NCBI GenBank assembly: GCA_963693085.1
Contig: OY856412.1
Location: forward strand, 966,348,781 to 966,412,780
Origin: Alisma plantago-aquatica
Lineage: Eukaryota > Streptophyta > Magnoliopsida > Alismatales > Alismataceae
DNA: 64,000 bases
Direction: 5' to 3'
Part shown: positions 48,210 to 61,834 of the stretch, in pieces
Numbering within the stretch: the stretch's first letter is position 1
Layout of the letters: the number at the start of each line of letters is the position of its first letter
Translations under genes and position numbers: made by a program
Notes under the pieces: model-generated
Seen by the model: only the letters and a program-made list of their open reading frames with translations
What the model was told of the DNA's origin: nothing
The model's database searches: none

Positions 48210-50460
48210 TCATCCCTCCTTCCACATGTGGGAATAGTCAGGAAACCATTTACAATCACTAATTAAACTTGGAAAGATAAACATGGTAGTACTACTACCA
48301 TTACAAATATCTTTTGCTAACATTTCTCTAGTCTCAATAGGAGGAGACTCATAGAGGTTGAGTCTTATGGTGTTTTTGAAGTTGTATTTAGCTAGACTAT
48401 CCACTACTTTGTTGGAGGATCTACTGATATATGAGATGTGCCAAAAGTTCTTATTAAATTTAGTGATTCTTATAACTATTTTAGCATATCTCATATTGCT
48501 TGAGGCTGAATTGTTTATTGTTTTTACTACCATAAGGGAATCTATTTCTATTTGAATATCCTCAGCATGGCTTCTAGAATCTTCTTCCAATGCTAAATGA
48601 ATCCTTGTCAGCTCTCCCTCTAGCACATCAGATGATTCTATAGTGTTGGCAAGTCCCCCGATCCATCTAACTTGATCATCCCTAATGACCACTGCACAAC
48701 TAGCCTTTCTAGACTTGAGAGCCACATTTGTGTTGATCTTAATACCTCATGTTGTTGGCTTCTTCCAATCACTCATTACCCTTCTGTTAGTGTTACTAGT
48801 GTCTTGAGAGTAAGTCTCCATATGTGCCATCACTTCTCTTTTTTATGTTCATCGCTAGCACTTTGGGATGGATGAGTCCATTTTCAAAGACATGTGTGTT
48901 CCTGATCTTCCAAATCTGCCATCAGGTGATAAGTATTACATGTCGAATCTCAATATCTCTTTTCAACTGCTTGTGACACCAAGCTTTGGTGTCCATTAGG
49001 TCATAGAAGCTTGTGACACCCCTTCCTTCTAGCAGTATATTCCACACTTCCTTGGCAAAGGTACAGTCCCGAATAACATGTAGTGTCGATTTCTCTTCAT
49101 TGTTACACTTGGGCACATGCCATCGCTCGCCATGTGTCAGTGAACTTTGCGCTTGTTGGTAAGCAGGGCCTCATGGAGCAGGATCCACAGAAACATTTTT
49201 ATGCATGGGGAAGTCTTTAGTTACCATATCTCCTTCCATCGTCCTTATAGCTTGATTCCTTTTCCTTCTCAAAACTTTTGATAAGAAGATTTTGTTGAAT
49301 AAATGCCACTTTTTTAATGGGTCCACACCCTCACATCCTCTCCTTTAGTATCTCTAGGAACCTCCAACTTTGTGATTGTGTTTATCAGATGATCTGATAT
49401 CCATTCTTTTAGGAAATCAATACCCCAATTCTGCTCCATATTCACTTAGGAGCAGACCTTCAGATCTAGAAGATCATGTGGAAATGATTTACACACATGC
49501 TCCATCAGCATAGGACCATCATGCCAACACCTTTATGACCACACATTGATGTTGTGGCCATCCATTGGCACCAAGTATGAGTTTTCCTCTATAAATGCTT
49601 TCCCTGACATTACATCATTACCTAGTCTGGAATAGTTATTAGTTTTGTTCATGTGATTCTTCTCGTATCTATATCTCATCCCTTTGCACCACGAGGATTT
49701 GTGTTTGTTGCTGAGCTCCCATGAATGTTTGCAAAGAAGTGTAAGATTCCATTCCCTCATGGTTTTCATTCCAAGGCCACCATCACTCTTCTGGCTTGTG
49801 ACTTTGGCCCACGCCACCAGTGACATGGGGTGTGACTTCTAAAGGCCTCCCCAAATGAATCATCTTATCAAATAATATATGGAATCACAAACTTTCAAGG
49901 GTATTTGTGTTGTTTGCATCAGGTATGTAGGCATGGCGGCTAAGGTGGCTTTCGTTAGACACACCCTCCCTGCCAATGATAGACTTCTTGCCGCCTAAGC
50001 ATTAGTCCTTGATTGAACCTTGTCTAGAACCTTGTTGTAAGTGGTTTTACTCACGTGTTCATGTAAGATTGGGATGCCAAGATATTTTCCCATGTCAGTC
50101 ATTTCTACGAATCCACTTTCCCTATTGATTCCTCTCCTCAAAGACCTCCTCACATTACTTGCAAAGAAGATCCTTGATTTGGGTATCAAAACAGATTGTC
50201 CAAAAACCTTCCCAAAATCTTGGGTCACCTCTTTAATCACCTTCATATGGTTATGCGTGGATCTACCAAATAGAATGATTTCATCTACAAAGCAGACGTG
50301 TGACACTTTAGGGCCATTTTCTCCCATCTTTGCTGCCTTCCATTCTCCCGTGGCTTCTTTCTATTGTATCAATTGTCTAAATCTCTTGATACACATCATG
50401 ATTTAGTAAGGAGAGAGCAGATCCCCTTGTCAAAGAACCCTACTTGCTCTGAACGGATCC
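48210..50460 (-). pseudogene. L1-type LINE ORF2, 3' part (RT, zinc-binding and RNase H)
   Basis: Read right to left: QGDLLSPY (about 50424), then VSHVCFVDEIILFGRS (canonical FADD changed to FVDE, about 50280). KYLGIPILHEH lies near 50080 and a C-terminal RT block, GGLGMKTMREWNLTLLCKHSW, near 49720-49790. The zinc-binding reverse-transcriptase region reads PKCNNEEKSTLHVIRDC (49065-49116). RNase H at 48210-48776 has CAVVIRDDQ, GELTRIHLALEE, IEIDSLMVV and SNKVVDSLAKY, but the first catalytic Asp is missing (NTNVAL). The 5' part is absent, as with most LINE copies, which are 5' truncated. Several frameshifts show it is dead. Confidence 0.85.
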
Positions 50461-52029
50461 ATGCTCTTGTCGTTCTAGGCCAGAGTCACCAAATATCAAT
50501 AATTGCATACTGTATGACAAAGAAATTGGATTTTAGGCTGGTTTTCAGTTTAGATTATGGAAGATTTAGTATGATATTTTAATATAGTAGCTTGTTGTTG
50601 CCAAACAAAAATGAAAATCTTTACATTTTCATATAAATGAAATTTATAATATATGCATGATATTTTATTGATGTTTCCCATCTTAGTGTGTTAGAAACCT
50701 TTTAGCATGTTGATTTTCTAGTGAAATCTCTTGAAAAAACTTTCTAAAAATGTTTCTTCTACCATCAGGTGATAATTTAGCAGAATTTAATGGATTTTGA
50801 GCCTTTTTCTAAAAGGACATAAGTATGATGAAAGATAAAATTTGAGCTACAAAGGTTCAAGATGGATATAATTTTGTGTTTCATTATAATTATTTTTTGA
50901 ATTTTTGTAGGACATGGATAAATTGAATAGATTTTCTATGAAAGATGAGTAATGAACAAATTATCAAGTGAAAAGATAAACAAGTATATTCCTTGTGTGT
51001 CACAAAAATTCCATAGTGTTTCTATGTTAATGAAGGGAGATAGTATTCTTGTAGTAATCATAGGATGTTGAGTAGGTACCAAAATTCATTATTGTTGATT
51101 ATACATGGATTACCAAGAATTCGTATTAGTTATGGTCCCTTCAGCACCCTGATTTCACTTTATTGTATACGAATGTGGTCGAGCCAATATCCCAAGTTGT
51201 TGTATGGAACCATAGTCAACATGCTTGGAAAGATATGATCTTGATATATAACATGGGCGGTGACATGGCCTATGTACCTAAGAAAGAATTGATGTTTATC
51301 TAGGTCACATGTGAACGGGCCCCCTATTTTTATATCTACACAATTAAGGCATGGAATGATCTTAAAATTAAGGAAATTACAATGGGATAGGGGACTTTGC
51401 ATTAATTATCTAGTAATACCTCCCAAATTATCAGTCTAAATGACAAAACGCTTGACCATACTATCTAGTTTTCTTGTATAGTTTCTTTACTTTCTTCATA
51501 TATTTACTTTAGTCATCTTATATGTATTGTGTGGTGTAATTGTTTTCTTGTAGAGATACCTAATGTATTGTATTCTATTAGTCTTGCATACTCATATTCT
51601 TTTAGAGACACTTTACATCCCACTAGTGCTTTGGTCTCATTGTTATGGTTTATTACATTTTAGGACCTTAACACCTTACCCATGGGATTTCATCATGAGT
51701 CCCTTTCTCCAGGGCGGCAGTAGATCAAGGTGGAGATCTAATGTTTTACTTGTGTCCTAGAGTCTTCCATGTACACTTTGTTCCTATATAGGAAGGTTTA
51801 TGTATAATTTATCAATGACTCAGAGTATGTAGTACATTATGTGTATTTTAAATGCTATAAATGATGTACATGATCATATTTATATTATACATGTTGTGTC
51901 TTGGACTAGTTGATAAAAAATATATGCTTACATGGTAGTGAATAGTTATAATGGGACCAATGTATTAGATTTTATTAATTTTGTTTAAATTCATTATTTG
52001 TGACTTTACATAGTATAAATTGAACTGGA
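50461..52029. other. Unrecognised AT-rich sequence
   Basis: No domain, LTR end or RNA gene seen. Short frames only (minus 51160-51402, plus 51563-51760). It may include the decayed upstream part of the Athila-like element that follows. Confidence 0.5.
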
Positions 52030-54200
52030 AATCCTTCTGAAGGATCAAGAGAAGATAAATTTCACATATCCATGTAGTACATTTTCCTATAGACATGTGT
52101 CATTTTGTATAGGAAATGCACCCTCCACTTTTTTGTTGGGTGTGACTTTCATCGTTGTTGATATGATTTATTCTTCACTTGAAGTATTTATGGAAAAATT
52201 CTCCATATATGCGAAGTCATTTGAGGATTTCCTTATACACCTTAATATCATGCTTGATGGATGCTTGAAGGCACATTTAGTCCTTTCTAGGGAGAATACT
52301 CATTTTAAGGTTCCTGAAGGGATAGCTTTGGGTCATAGAGTGCCAAATTATAGAATTAAGGATGATAGGGTGAAAGAGGGTTTCATTTCCACTTTTAATA
52401 TCTTTTCTATAGTGAGGCATGTTACTTCCTTCTTAGGGCATGTTGGATTCTATTTCCAATTCATTAAAATTTTTAGAAAGATGTCCAAATCACTATGATA
52501 TTTTATTAAGAAATCACTGAGTTCCATATTGATGAAAAATGTATTGATGCCTTCAACAAATTAAAGTTGATTTTACCATCTTGTATCCCCTAATATTATC
52601 TATATCCTTCAACAAATTGGTCATGTACTGCATGATATCTATGAGATCAAGATTCTTGATGAGGCACAAAGAAATTACACAACCATTGAAAAAGAGTTAC
52701 TCACTATTTTTTAGCTCTTGTAAAGTTCTTCTCATACATTTTGCAAAACAAGGGCATTGCATATATAGACCATGCAACATGCAAGTATCTCATGTCGAAG
52801 AAATGTCCCAAGTTGAGGACGATTTGCTGAATTTTGTTGTGACAAGAGGTTAATTTTGATATTGGTCATAAAAAGTTTGTGGAAGCTCCGCCACAAACCA
52901 CCTCTTGTGTATTGAATAACCATATAATGAGGTAAAAAATAAATGAAACAATACTCCATGAACAACTCATGTTAGTCAATGTGACCCAAAGACTATGGTA
53001 CACATGTTTAGCAAGTTTCTTTGCTAAAGAGTGTCAAATGGATGGTCAAATAAAGAGAGAAAGAGACTTTATTCAGCCACCAAGAACTATGTGTGGGGTT
53101 ATCCACACATTTTCAAGTTTCATATCATCTTATTCGATTGCATATTTTGAAACTAAGAAGATTAAGGTGCTCACATGTTCCACTCTAGTGCATGTGGACA
53201 ACACTTTGGAGGAAGATGGACAATGACAAAGGTGCTACAATATGGATTCTATTGGCTTTCCCTCATCAAGGACTCTTATGATTTTTGCATATCATGATAG
53301 AAGTGCCAAAATGAGGGTACGATTTCTAAAAGAGATATGAATCCTATCTCACCATGGTGATAGAGTTGTTTTGATGTATGTGTTATTTTCCTTCATCTTT
53401 TTTGTTTTTGTACATCTTGTTGACATTTAATATGTACCCAAATGGCTTGAAGAAGTTACAACAAGGCGTAATGACTACAAGGTGGTATGCCAATTTTTCA
53501 ATTCAAATATCTTTGGCCACTTTGTCAATCTATCAATAGTGATGGAAGGAGACACTTCATTCATATATCTTCTCAAATCTTGTTAATAAGGCATGGAATA
53601 AACCATCATGTAACCGCAACCATTGTCCAAAAACAAAATGGCCATGTGGGACTTTCGATTTGAGAGATATATCTAATCTTAGAGATGATGGTAAGACCCA
53701 ACCAAAAGTATTGGTATATGCACTTCAATGACGCTTTATGTGCATGCTGAAAAGCATACAAACCCTGATGGCACTACCCCATTCAAGTTGATATATGGAA
53801 AAAGTAGGCACTTGTTGGTTGAGCTGCAACATAAAGATTTGTGGGATTTTAGATCTACTTATGTTAACATGGATATGTTACAATTGAATGCGTTTGAATA
53901 AATGAGTCATGAACCCTACAAGATGTCAAAGAAATAGAAGGATAGGATTAAGTCCTTATATGACAAGTTGATTCAAAAAAACACATTTGAATTTGGTGTA
54001 TGGGTTTGGATGTACAATTCAAGAATGGAATTCTTTTTCAGAAAGTTGAGGTCAAGGTGGGAAGGACTCTACTGAATGATTCATGTGCACCACTCTAGAG
54101 CGACTCTAATATAAGAAAATCAAGGAAGCACATTATTTCATGTGAATGGATAAAGACTTAAGCCAGTGGTTGAACTTGGACTTGGTAAGAAAAAATAGAG
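52030..54200 (+). pseudogene. Decayed Athila-like pol (RT to integrase)
   Basis: From 52030 the translation follows the same order as Athila-B: DQEKINFTYP, then CIGNAPSTF (canonical CNAPATF), then SLEVFMEKFSIY, where the FMDD site has become FMEK. EGIALGHRV and FLGHVGFYFQF follow (52320-52470). RNase H remnants include NYTTIEKELLTIF (about 52674). Integrase remnants read YGFYW, then SDGRRHF, where DGG.HF is expected (near 53540), and end with VNG.RLKP near 54150. Deletions and many stops are present. Both key RT aspartates are lost, so it is much older than Athila-B. No LTRs were found for it. Confidence 0.8.
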
Positions 54201-55830
54201 TTTTATAATTGTTATGATTGATGAAGACTCACAAGTGATGAAAAAAAAACGCTTGTATGAGGGAAGAAAAATTTATCTAGTGTGATGAAACATGCATTGT
54301 TTGTTAGATTTTGAGCCCTCACCTTAGATTTTGATTACGCTTGTATTTCATATATTCCAAAGGTCCCCCATTTGATGAGGGTAAGGAGGAAGTGATAGGC
54401 TGCTCTCATGGATGAATTTGAACCTTATGATCCTATCTTATGTGAAGCAACCATATAAATCATGATAGTTATCGAGTAGTGAGATCAGTTACACAAGCTC
54501 TGTCATTCCTTAGCCTTCCTTTGCTCCCCCTTTGAACTTGAGTCTGACATCATTTTGGTATAGGAGCTATCAAAGTGAAACCGAATGAAAATAGGATTCT
54601 AATGAGTTTCTTTTAAATGGTCTACCTAGTATTGACCTCGTTCTAGCCTAGTTCTTATATAGTTATAGTATCCAATCTTTTTCTGATTCAGAGGTGGACT
54701 ACCTATCACTGGGAGATGCATACTAAGAACTAGTCCAAGGCCTACTTGATTCCTGTGTAAAGAGCCCATCAAGATGGTGGTAGACTGGGAATTTTTGTCT
54801 GTCCATTTAAAGGAGAGGAAGAAATATGTCATGAGGTCTTTTCCAAGAGACTCCACGGTAATCTCTTATACCATTCATGCTTTATTTTCATTTTCATTCT
54901 AATTACTTTTCTGAATTTGCTTTTTTACAATAGCTCTTACAAATTGTTGAAAGAAAGAGCTTCCTTCAAATCGTGTCTTAGAATTGAGTCCCATTAATGA
55001 AGGGTCATTCACTAGGTCCCTTACTTAATCTTGATCACCTCTCCCATCCTTGTTTGTCCCATATATCACCATTCCTTGGTCCCCTATTGGAATAAGTGAT
55101 GAGTAAGATAATATTGACTCTAGCTGGGTTGAGGTTGAAATTTGACAGTAACACATTCCTACTTATAGAAGCTCCTTCATGTTGTGAGTAGGGAATCCAC
55201 CGCTGTTAGGGGGATTCTAATACCTACTACAAGGAGTACTTGCACCATATGTATTTCATCATAAGAGGAGATAAAAGAGAAAAGGGAATGGCATGCAAGG
55301 AACCAACTCTTGTGCGGACCCAACAACTTTTGTGTGGGTGCTCAGTCTATTACTTATTTATGTGTCTCTTCTCTATCATTGCAATTGAGAAGTTATGATA
55401 CAACTTCCAATATGGAAAGTGATGTCCGGTCAATGTATCCCATATATTTATTTTAGCCTATCCTCTTTATAAGCATTTATCATAGGGGATAACCAAAATT
55501 GAATATGATAAAGAAGCAAGGAAGTAACGAGACCCAAACATAGAAAGAAAGACAATATGAGGACCACACCACCATATTTTTGATAGTTTCCATTATTTTG
55601 ATTTTTCATATAACAAGGACTTAAATAGAAGAATGATCTACAAAGTGGCCAAGGTCATTTGGGAATCAACTTTTTTAAATTTAAGTGATTGTAAATTAAA
55701 AAACATTTGGAATGACCACACTCATCTAAAACAACCATCGTAGTCTCCTCCATGTTGTGTAAAATAATATAATGAAATTCAAATTTGACATCAGTCATTC
55801 TCACCTAAATAAGTGTTTTGCATTGACAAC
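54201..55830. other. Unrecognised sequence after the Athila-like remnant
   Basis: AT-rich, without domains. It could be the old 3' part of the same element. No palindrome array or second ORF is recognisable. Confidence 0.45.
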
Positions 55831-55835
55831 AAAAT

Positions 55836-58800
55836 TGTTATGACCGCGTCTGCGCTTAATTGGTAAACTAGGGTTTACCTGGATAATTACATGCTTAATT
55901 AGATTGATCATTACTTAAACCAATTAATGATGGTAGATCACTTGTGATGATTCAATACTAAGAAGGAACTCTAATAATGATTTTATTTTGAAGGGTTAGG
56001 GTTTGATAAGTGTAAACCCTAATTGCTAAAAATTAGGATTTTGATAGTATATATATACAAACTTTGATAGGTATAGCAACATGGTAAATGATTTTTCATA
56101 TTTTATATATGACTTGAATTCACTTAAAATTTGTATAGGATATGGATAACTCACTTATTCATTTTAGTAAAAAATATCAGAATTTTTGGGTGTGTTATGA
56201 ACCTGTTGGTCGACCGAGTTTTCTCAAGACAAACTCAGTCGACCAGGCATTCTGACTACAATATAATATTGTAGTGTTGGATTTTTAGTTATTTATTGGT
56301 AGCTGTATATGATATGAAATATTTACAAGTTCTATAAAACTCAATTATAGACAAGTTGATAAATTTTCATATTGTTTTGAGCATATGAAACCTATTTAGT
56401 AAATGATTGAAAGTAACATTTTTATGAAAGAAATTCTACTAAAATAAAAGAAAGTATAAGTAGGGTTAATTTACAATTGAACCAAGAACCTCCATTCATA
56501 TATATGATCAACCTAACTCACTAGGAGATATTATAATTCATGATTCATTCTAGAAAAATGAAATCCTAGATAGAGAGGGAGAGTTAGGGTTTGAGAGGAG
56601 AAAGTGGAAGAATTGCTGATCTATAATATCACCATCCAAGAAATGATGAAATCCAGTTTAGATTCTTCACATAGTCTTTCATGATGAATCTTCTCTCACA
56701 TGTCAAGATTCCACCCCTCCTATGATTTGATCCAAAATTATATCAAATCTTCATCTTTTCTCACTCTTTCTCCATAATTCTTCATTCCTAGGGTTTTCGA
56801 GTTAAAGGAAGAAGAAAATGGTAATTTTCTAGGTTTTGATATGGATTTGAGAATTTTAGATGTGAGGCTATGCTTTTAAGGTGTTTTCACACCTTAGGTG
56901 ATTGGTACTTCCTTTAAACAGTATATTACATGAAATTAGATTAAATCCACCGTAAATGTTCAATTCTCTTGTATGTGACAATAAACCCTAAATAGTTTTC
57001 AGTTCAAGATTGTGAAAAATGGTTTAGAGATGAATTATTTTCCTAATATGATGAATTTTAAAATGATAAATTATATTACAAATGGATTTTGATAATCTAG
57101 ATAAGCATTCCTGAAGTTATTATAAAAGATAGAACAATACACCAAATTCTAGGGTTTTCAGTTATGTTTGAAATTGTTGTATAATTGAATAAAGGTCTTG
57201 CCTATTTAAATATCCTTGATTATGAATGATTGTTTTATCTGAATGCATAGTAAAAATATATCAGATACTATCTTGAATTTTGTGTGATGTTATTAGTGTT
57301 TGTTTTATATCTCATAAAGAGGGTGAAACCCTAGATGATTGGAAAGTTTGAATTTTGTGAATAACTACCATGAAATTCAAATGATATGGTTCTTTTATCA
57401 CTATAAATTCATATATTCAAGGTTATTCTTGATGCATAATATTTAAGTGAATGGCTTGGAAATCCTAGTTTAGTTCATACCAGGGTTTCATCTATGTGGT
57501 TATCATATGTGAACTGTTGAAAGTAGCCTTCTATCAGTGATAATTTGGGATGCATTAATTCCTTATGCGAGTCATGTGATATGTGAATGAGGCAAATGAA
57601 ACCCTAAGGATAGGGTATTTAGTGAATCAAGTATTGCCAATTCAATGTTTTTTCAGTATGACAAGTGGATTTGCACAGTTGATCAGTTTATGATACATAA
57701 TGATGATAATTTATGAAATAGATTGATTATAAGGTTAAATTAAGAAATGTTGATTTGATGATTGAACTATGATTTTAAAGAGTGAATTAGACATTTAGAT
57801 GCCATGAACACCATAGAATCCTCATAGGAGGCATGCATTGTGAGGAGGAAACATGCTTCCCGACTGGAGCTATCATGTAGGTCAAGGTAAGTCAGAGCTC
57901 ACCAGTGGGGTGCAGTGGTCTAGGACAGTGAGGCTGGACTCCTTAAATGATTGATATCCTACACGAATTGGGGCTGTCAGTGGTACCTGAGTTATGAGCT
58001 GCGGTGATCACTAGACATCTTCAGTTGGTCCACTGGTGCACAAAAAGCTTGAGGCCTTTAGACTCTCCGCCTGAGTACCTAGGTTGAGATGAGGATTCTG
58101 AGATATCTGGCCACTCCCACTAGCCGCCGAGAGCCATACGTGTCGATGCCATCTACAGAGGTGGTGTTGAGACTACAAACTTTGGATCACAGGAATGTGT
58201 CTAAGTCAAGTATAGTGAGATTGTGCTTGCTATGATACTTTCACATGTTGTGGTACACCTCATGTGGTTCAGGGAATAATAAGATGATTGTGAGATTAAT
58301 AAAGTGTGTGCAGATATTGTTTTATTATTTAGAATTATCTAGAGTAACTTGCTATTTGTATGTTTCTGAATTACTAGTTTCCTTTGTGATTGATTAAGAA
58401 TGTTCAATGATGGATTTACTCCTTTGTATTCATCTAGAGTAACCTTCCAAATAGATGACTATGAATGATTAGTTCCTTTATAGTTCATTATTATTCTACT
58501 TTAAATTCACTTGCTCAATAATATATCTTTGATTGTCAAAGTTCCTTTACACTATTTCTTTGAAGTAATCATTTAGTGAGTGAGAAGGCTCACCCCTCTA
58601 CTCAAAAAAATTTAGGGAAACCATGTGGATCTAAAGAGTGTCAATGCCAGAGTATGTCTGCCACAAGATCTAAGTATCATATTAGTTAAGTTTAGTCAGT
58701 CCCTACCACTCTAGGTCTTTATAGAATAGTGAGAGAGTTGTATATGATGGTGTAACTTTGATTCCTTAATATAAAGAATGTATCTAATTATCATGTCATG

Positions 58801-59049
58801 GATGTACATCGAAGTGTGATAAATAAAATGAATGTCTAGATATGTATATTTATTGTTGAGATTAGATTTAAGCACTCAAGTTTTATTTTCCCTTGTATAG
58901 TTGTTTATGTGATTGAATGTGAGAAAACAAAGAGTTTGAAATATTGAAATCGAAGAAAAACAATTAAGAGTGATCTTTGTATCATGTTTAATTTTTAACT
59001 TATGCCCTAATCTCATGATTAGTGGTAATCGTGGGATGTGGATGTAACA
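55836..59049 (+). mobile_element. Solo LTR of the LARD-A family
   Basis: Begins TGTTATGACCGCGTCTG and ends GGATGTAACA. Colinear with the LARD-A LTRs but shorter (3.2 kb) and much more diverged. No polypurine tract precedes it and no PBS follows, so it is a solo LTR. The flanks read AAAAT before and AAAT after, a 4-base match that is probably a worn 5-bp duplication. It contains a strong inverted repeat (56207-56245) and telobox-like AAACCCTA sites. Confidence 0.82.
56207..56245. repeat. 15-bp inverted repeat centred on GTCGAC
   Basis: TGGTCGACCGAGTTT, a 9-base loop, then AAACTCAGTCGACCA, with one mismatch between arms. The LARD-A LTRs carry weaker forms at the same place: 4881-4904 with 9-bp arms, and about 12293-12315 degraded. 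Confidence 0.9.
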
Positions 59050-60854
59050 AAATAGTTATTCTAAGAGAATGGCCATGCTACAAATTAAAAAATGATAATG
59101 AACATTAATAAAAGTTAGTGAATGAGGACATTCATTCTCACGCAGAGCGGTAGTGGTGCCTTATGACCAAAACAACCTTTCTAGGCTAGAAGAACCATGA
59201 TAAAGATTGAAATTCTATTGTAAATGATTGTTCCACATTGGAATGGACGTGGCACCTCGACCCAAAAATGACAGTTAAGATCCAAAACAACTATTACGAT
59301 CCAAAATGTCTATTCTAGATAGAGCCTCACCACTTTTGTGAACTAAAATAGAAAAAAAATCATGACCCCCCACTCTCCATTGACACATAAAAGACTTGTT
59401 TCACACTAAATTCTTGTCTTCACTCTATCTCCGAGCACCATTGTTGTCACCACTTTAGCTCCGCAAGCGCCGATAAAGCCCCCATGGCCCATTTTGGTCA
59501 TCTTTAAGCCTCAACAATTCTTCACCAAGCATATCCAACCTACAACATATATTCTCAAACCTCTTCACCACCTCAATTTCACCCCCTTCTCTACTGAAAC
59601 CGCCCACTCACCAAAAGCCTAAGATTTCAATTTTTCCCTCCAATAGCCAACAAACATGAAAAGATTAGGGAAGATGGTATAAAAGGATGTGGAAAACTTC
59701 CTACCTCATCATTGTAGATCCAAGAGGGCCACAAACCCTCCACCTCCCTATATTACCCCATAAACCATAGACAACCACATCCCAACCCCTCCACCACAAA
59801 CTCCTACTCCTACTTCCTCCTCTTAAGGTGATGATGATTCCATATCTGATTCTAACTACTAGGGAGGAGAGGAGATTCTATATGATAAAGACATAAAAAA
59901 TTTAGTGGTTTAAGTTGAATTGGATGGCCCTATCTGACCACCATGAGGGAGAAACTAAGATGCTTCATCATCAAGAGTTCCTATAGCCTCAAACCTCCAG
60001 TGACTCAAGAAAGAAGGAGACTAGTGGTGGATGAAGAGGAAGGATATGATGAGGGTGCCCGTAGTGTTTCATTTACCTCATATGATTTATAGAAACAGTG
60101 TCGATTGATCTCGATATGAGTTTGGAGTCCAATTAAGATGAAGAGGATGATGACTAAAATTTTGATGAGGAAGATCTAGAAGAAGAGGAACCTGACATTT
60201 GGTGCAACTACAAGCCAGTTGGATTACACAAAAGGGAAACGAGTTGGCAATGGTATCTATGGGAAGGATATATACTAATGGTATCCTTTATCCCAAAAAT
60301 ATGATGAGGAGGGTTGTCCCAGAAAGATATTCTTGAATTCCTACAATGCATACCTAAAATTAAAATTCATAATTGATCACTACATCACACATGTTGTCCT
60401 AATGAATGTAACAATATAAGCACAAGACTAGCTCCTACGTGGATATCACTAGAAATTTTAAACACACTTGAGAAATTGGAGTAAATGAACCAATATGAAA
60501 TTAGGTTCAAACTATTTCGGAATACACATATATTGACGTAATCAAGCAAACCGTTTTTCCCCACTCTGGAACTTACAAATAGATTTATGAGGGACTGACA
60601 AAAAAGGTATGTGAAGGGGATTACTTGCATGATACAAAAAAGATTATTGCCAAGATAGATGTACAACTAGTAAGTCAAAGACCAAATGGATACCAAATCA
60701 TGTGTTTAGGTACATTATCAAGGTATTTGTGAATACATTTTTTTAGGCAAGATAATCAAGGATGTTATCTACAAAAAGATTACTTTTGTGATGGGTTGGA
60801 TGGTAAAGACCAAGTGTGTGAACTTGAGGGACATGCTACCCATAAACAGGAACT
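59050..60854. other. Unrecognised sequence with a proline-rich and acidic segment
   Basis: Broken plus-strand reading around 59640-60250 shows a Pro/Thr-rich part followed by Asp/Glu-rich runs, interrupted by many stops. It may be an old element ORF or a decayed gene. I cannot name it. Confidence 0.35.
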
Positions 60855-61797
60855 TGTAGGGAAATATGGCTACAGAGTAGGCAGTGGAAACAAAAATATT
60901 ATCTACCATTTTCCATGACCAACAGATCACGTCAATAACTATAATACAGGAAGGATGGTTTCAAGGATATACCTGGTCCTGGAGCAAGTTCAGTGACAAT
61001 CCTCATCATTGTAGATGCACAAATCTGAATCCTGGTTGCACTGGGACTCGTCAGACTGTTGCACCTTCTGGTCTGTACTACAGACTGCAGCCACGAACCT
61101 TGTTTTCTTCAACAGCTCCTCTTATCACAGACAGTTGGTTGATGTTGTCCTCCTAACAGTAGACAATAGCCTCCTGCCTCTAGAGAAGTCCACACAAACC
61201 ACCTAGAACTCCTGTCATCATGCTAGAATGGACATGAAGGAGTTGTCCCTCCCATTGGTGTACTAGTCACCAAATTTCTCTCCTACAACAATGATCTCAA
61301 TTTCTCTCTCCCTTAGCTATCCCTCCCTAGTCGGGTAGGACTTGCCTGGGCTCTTGTGGTTACCAAAACTAGAGAGGACAATGTTTATTATAGAAACTGA
61401 TTCTCAATTGTCTGTGTTCTGTTCTAGGAAGCCCCTTGTACCCCTCTATTTATAGGTGGGGTTTGAGTCAGGGTTCCCAGTCTATGCGGGAGTGGAAGAG
61501 ACCATAAGATATCAAATTTTCACAACAATTCTAGAAGAGATGATCATTTGACATGCCACAAAGTAAATTATCCTACTTTTACATGATTTTATAGAAACCT
61601 CGAGTTACATTTGAGGGGAGAAAAGGTAGGAAAAAATTAACTTTACAATGGTAAGATAAGATAGTGGCTCGGTATGTAGACCGAGATAAAAGTGTAACCC
61701 ATCCACACAACCATGCACATATAATAGGGGTTATTGGCCATAAGTATGCTACACATCCACCATCAAAACTTCTTTTAGGGAAACATGTGTAAATTGC

Positions 61798-61834
<37 letters not shown>

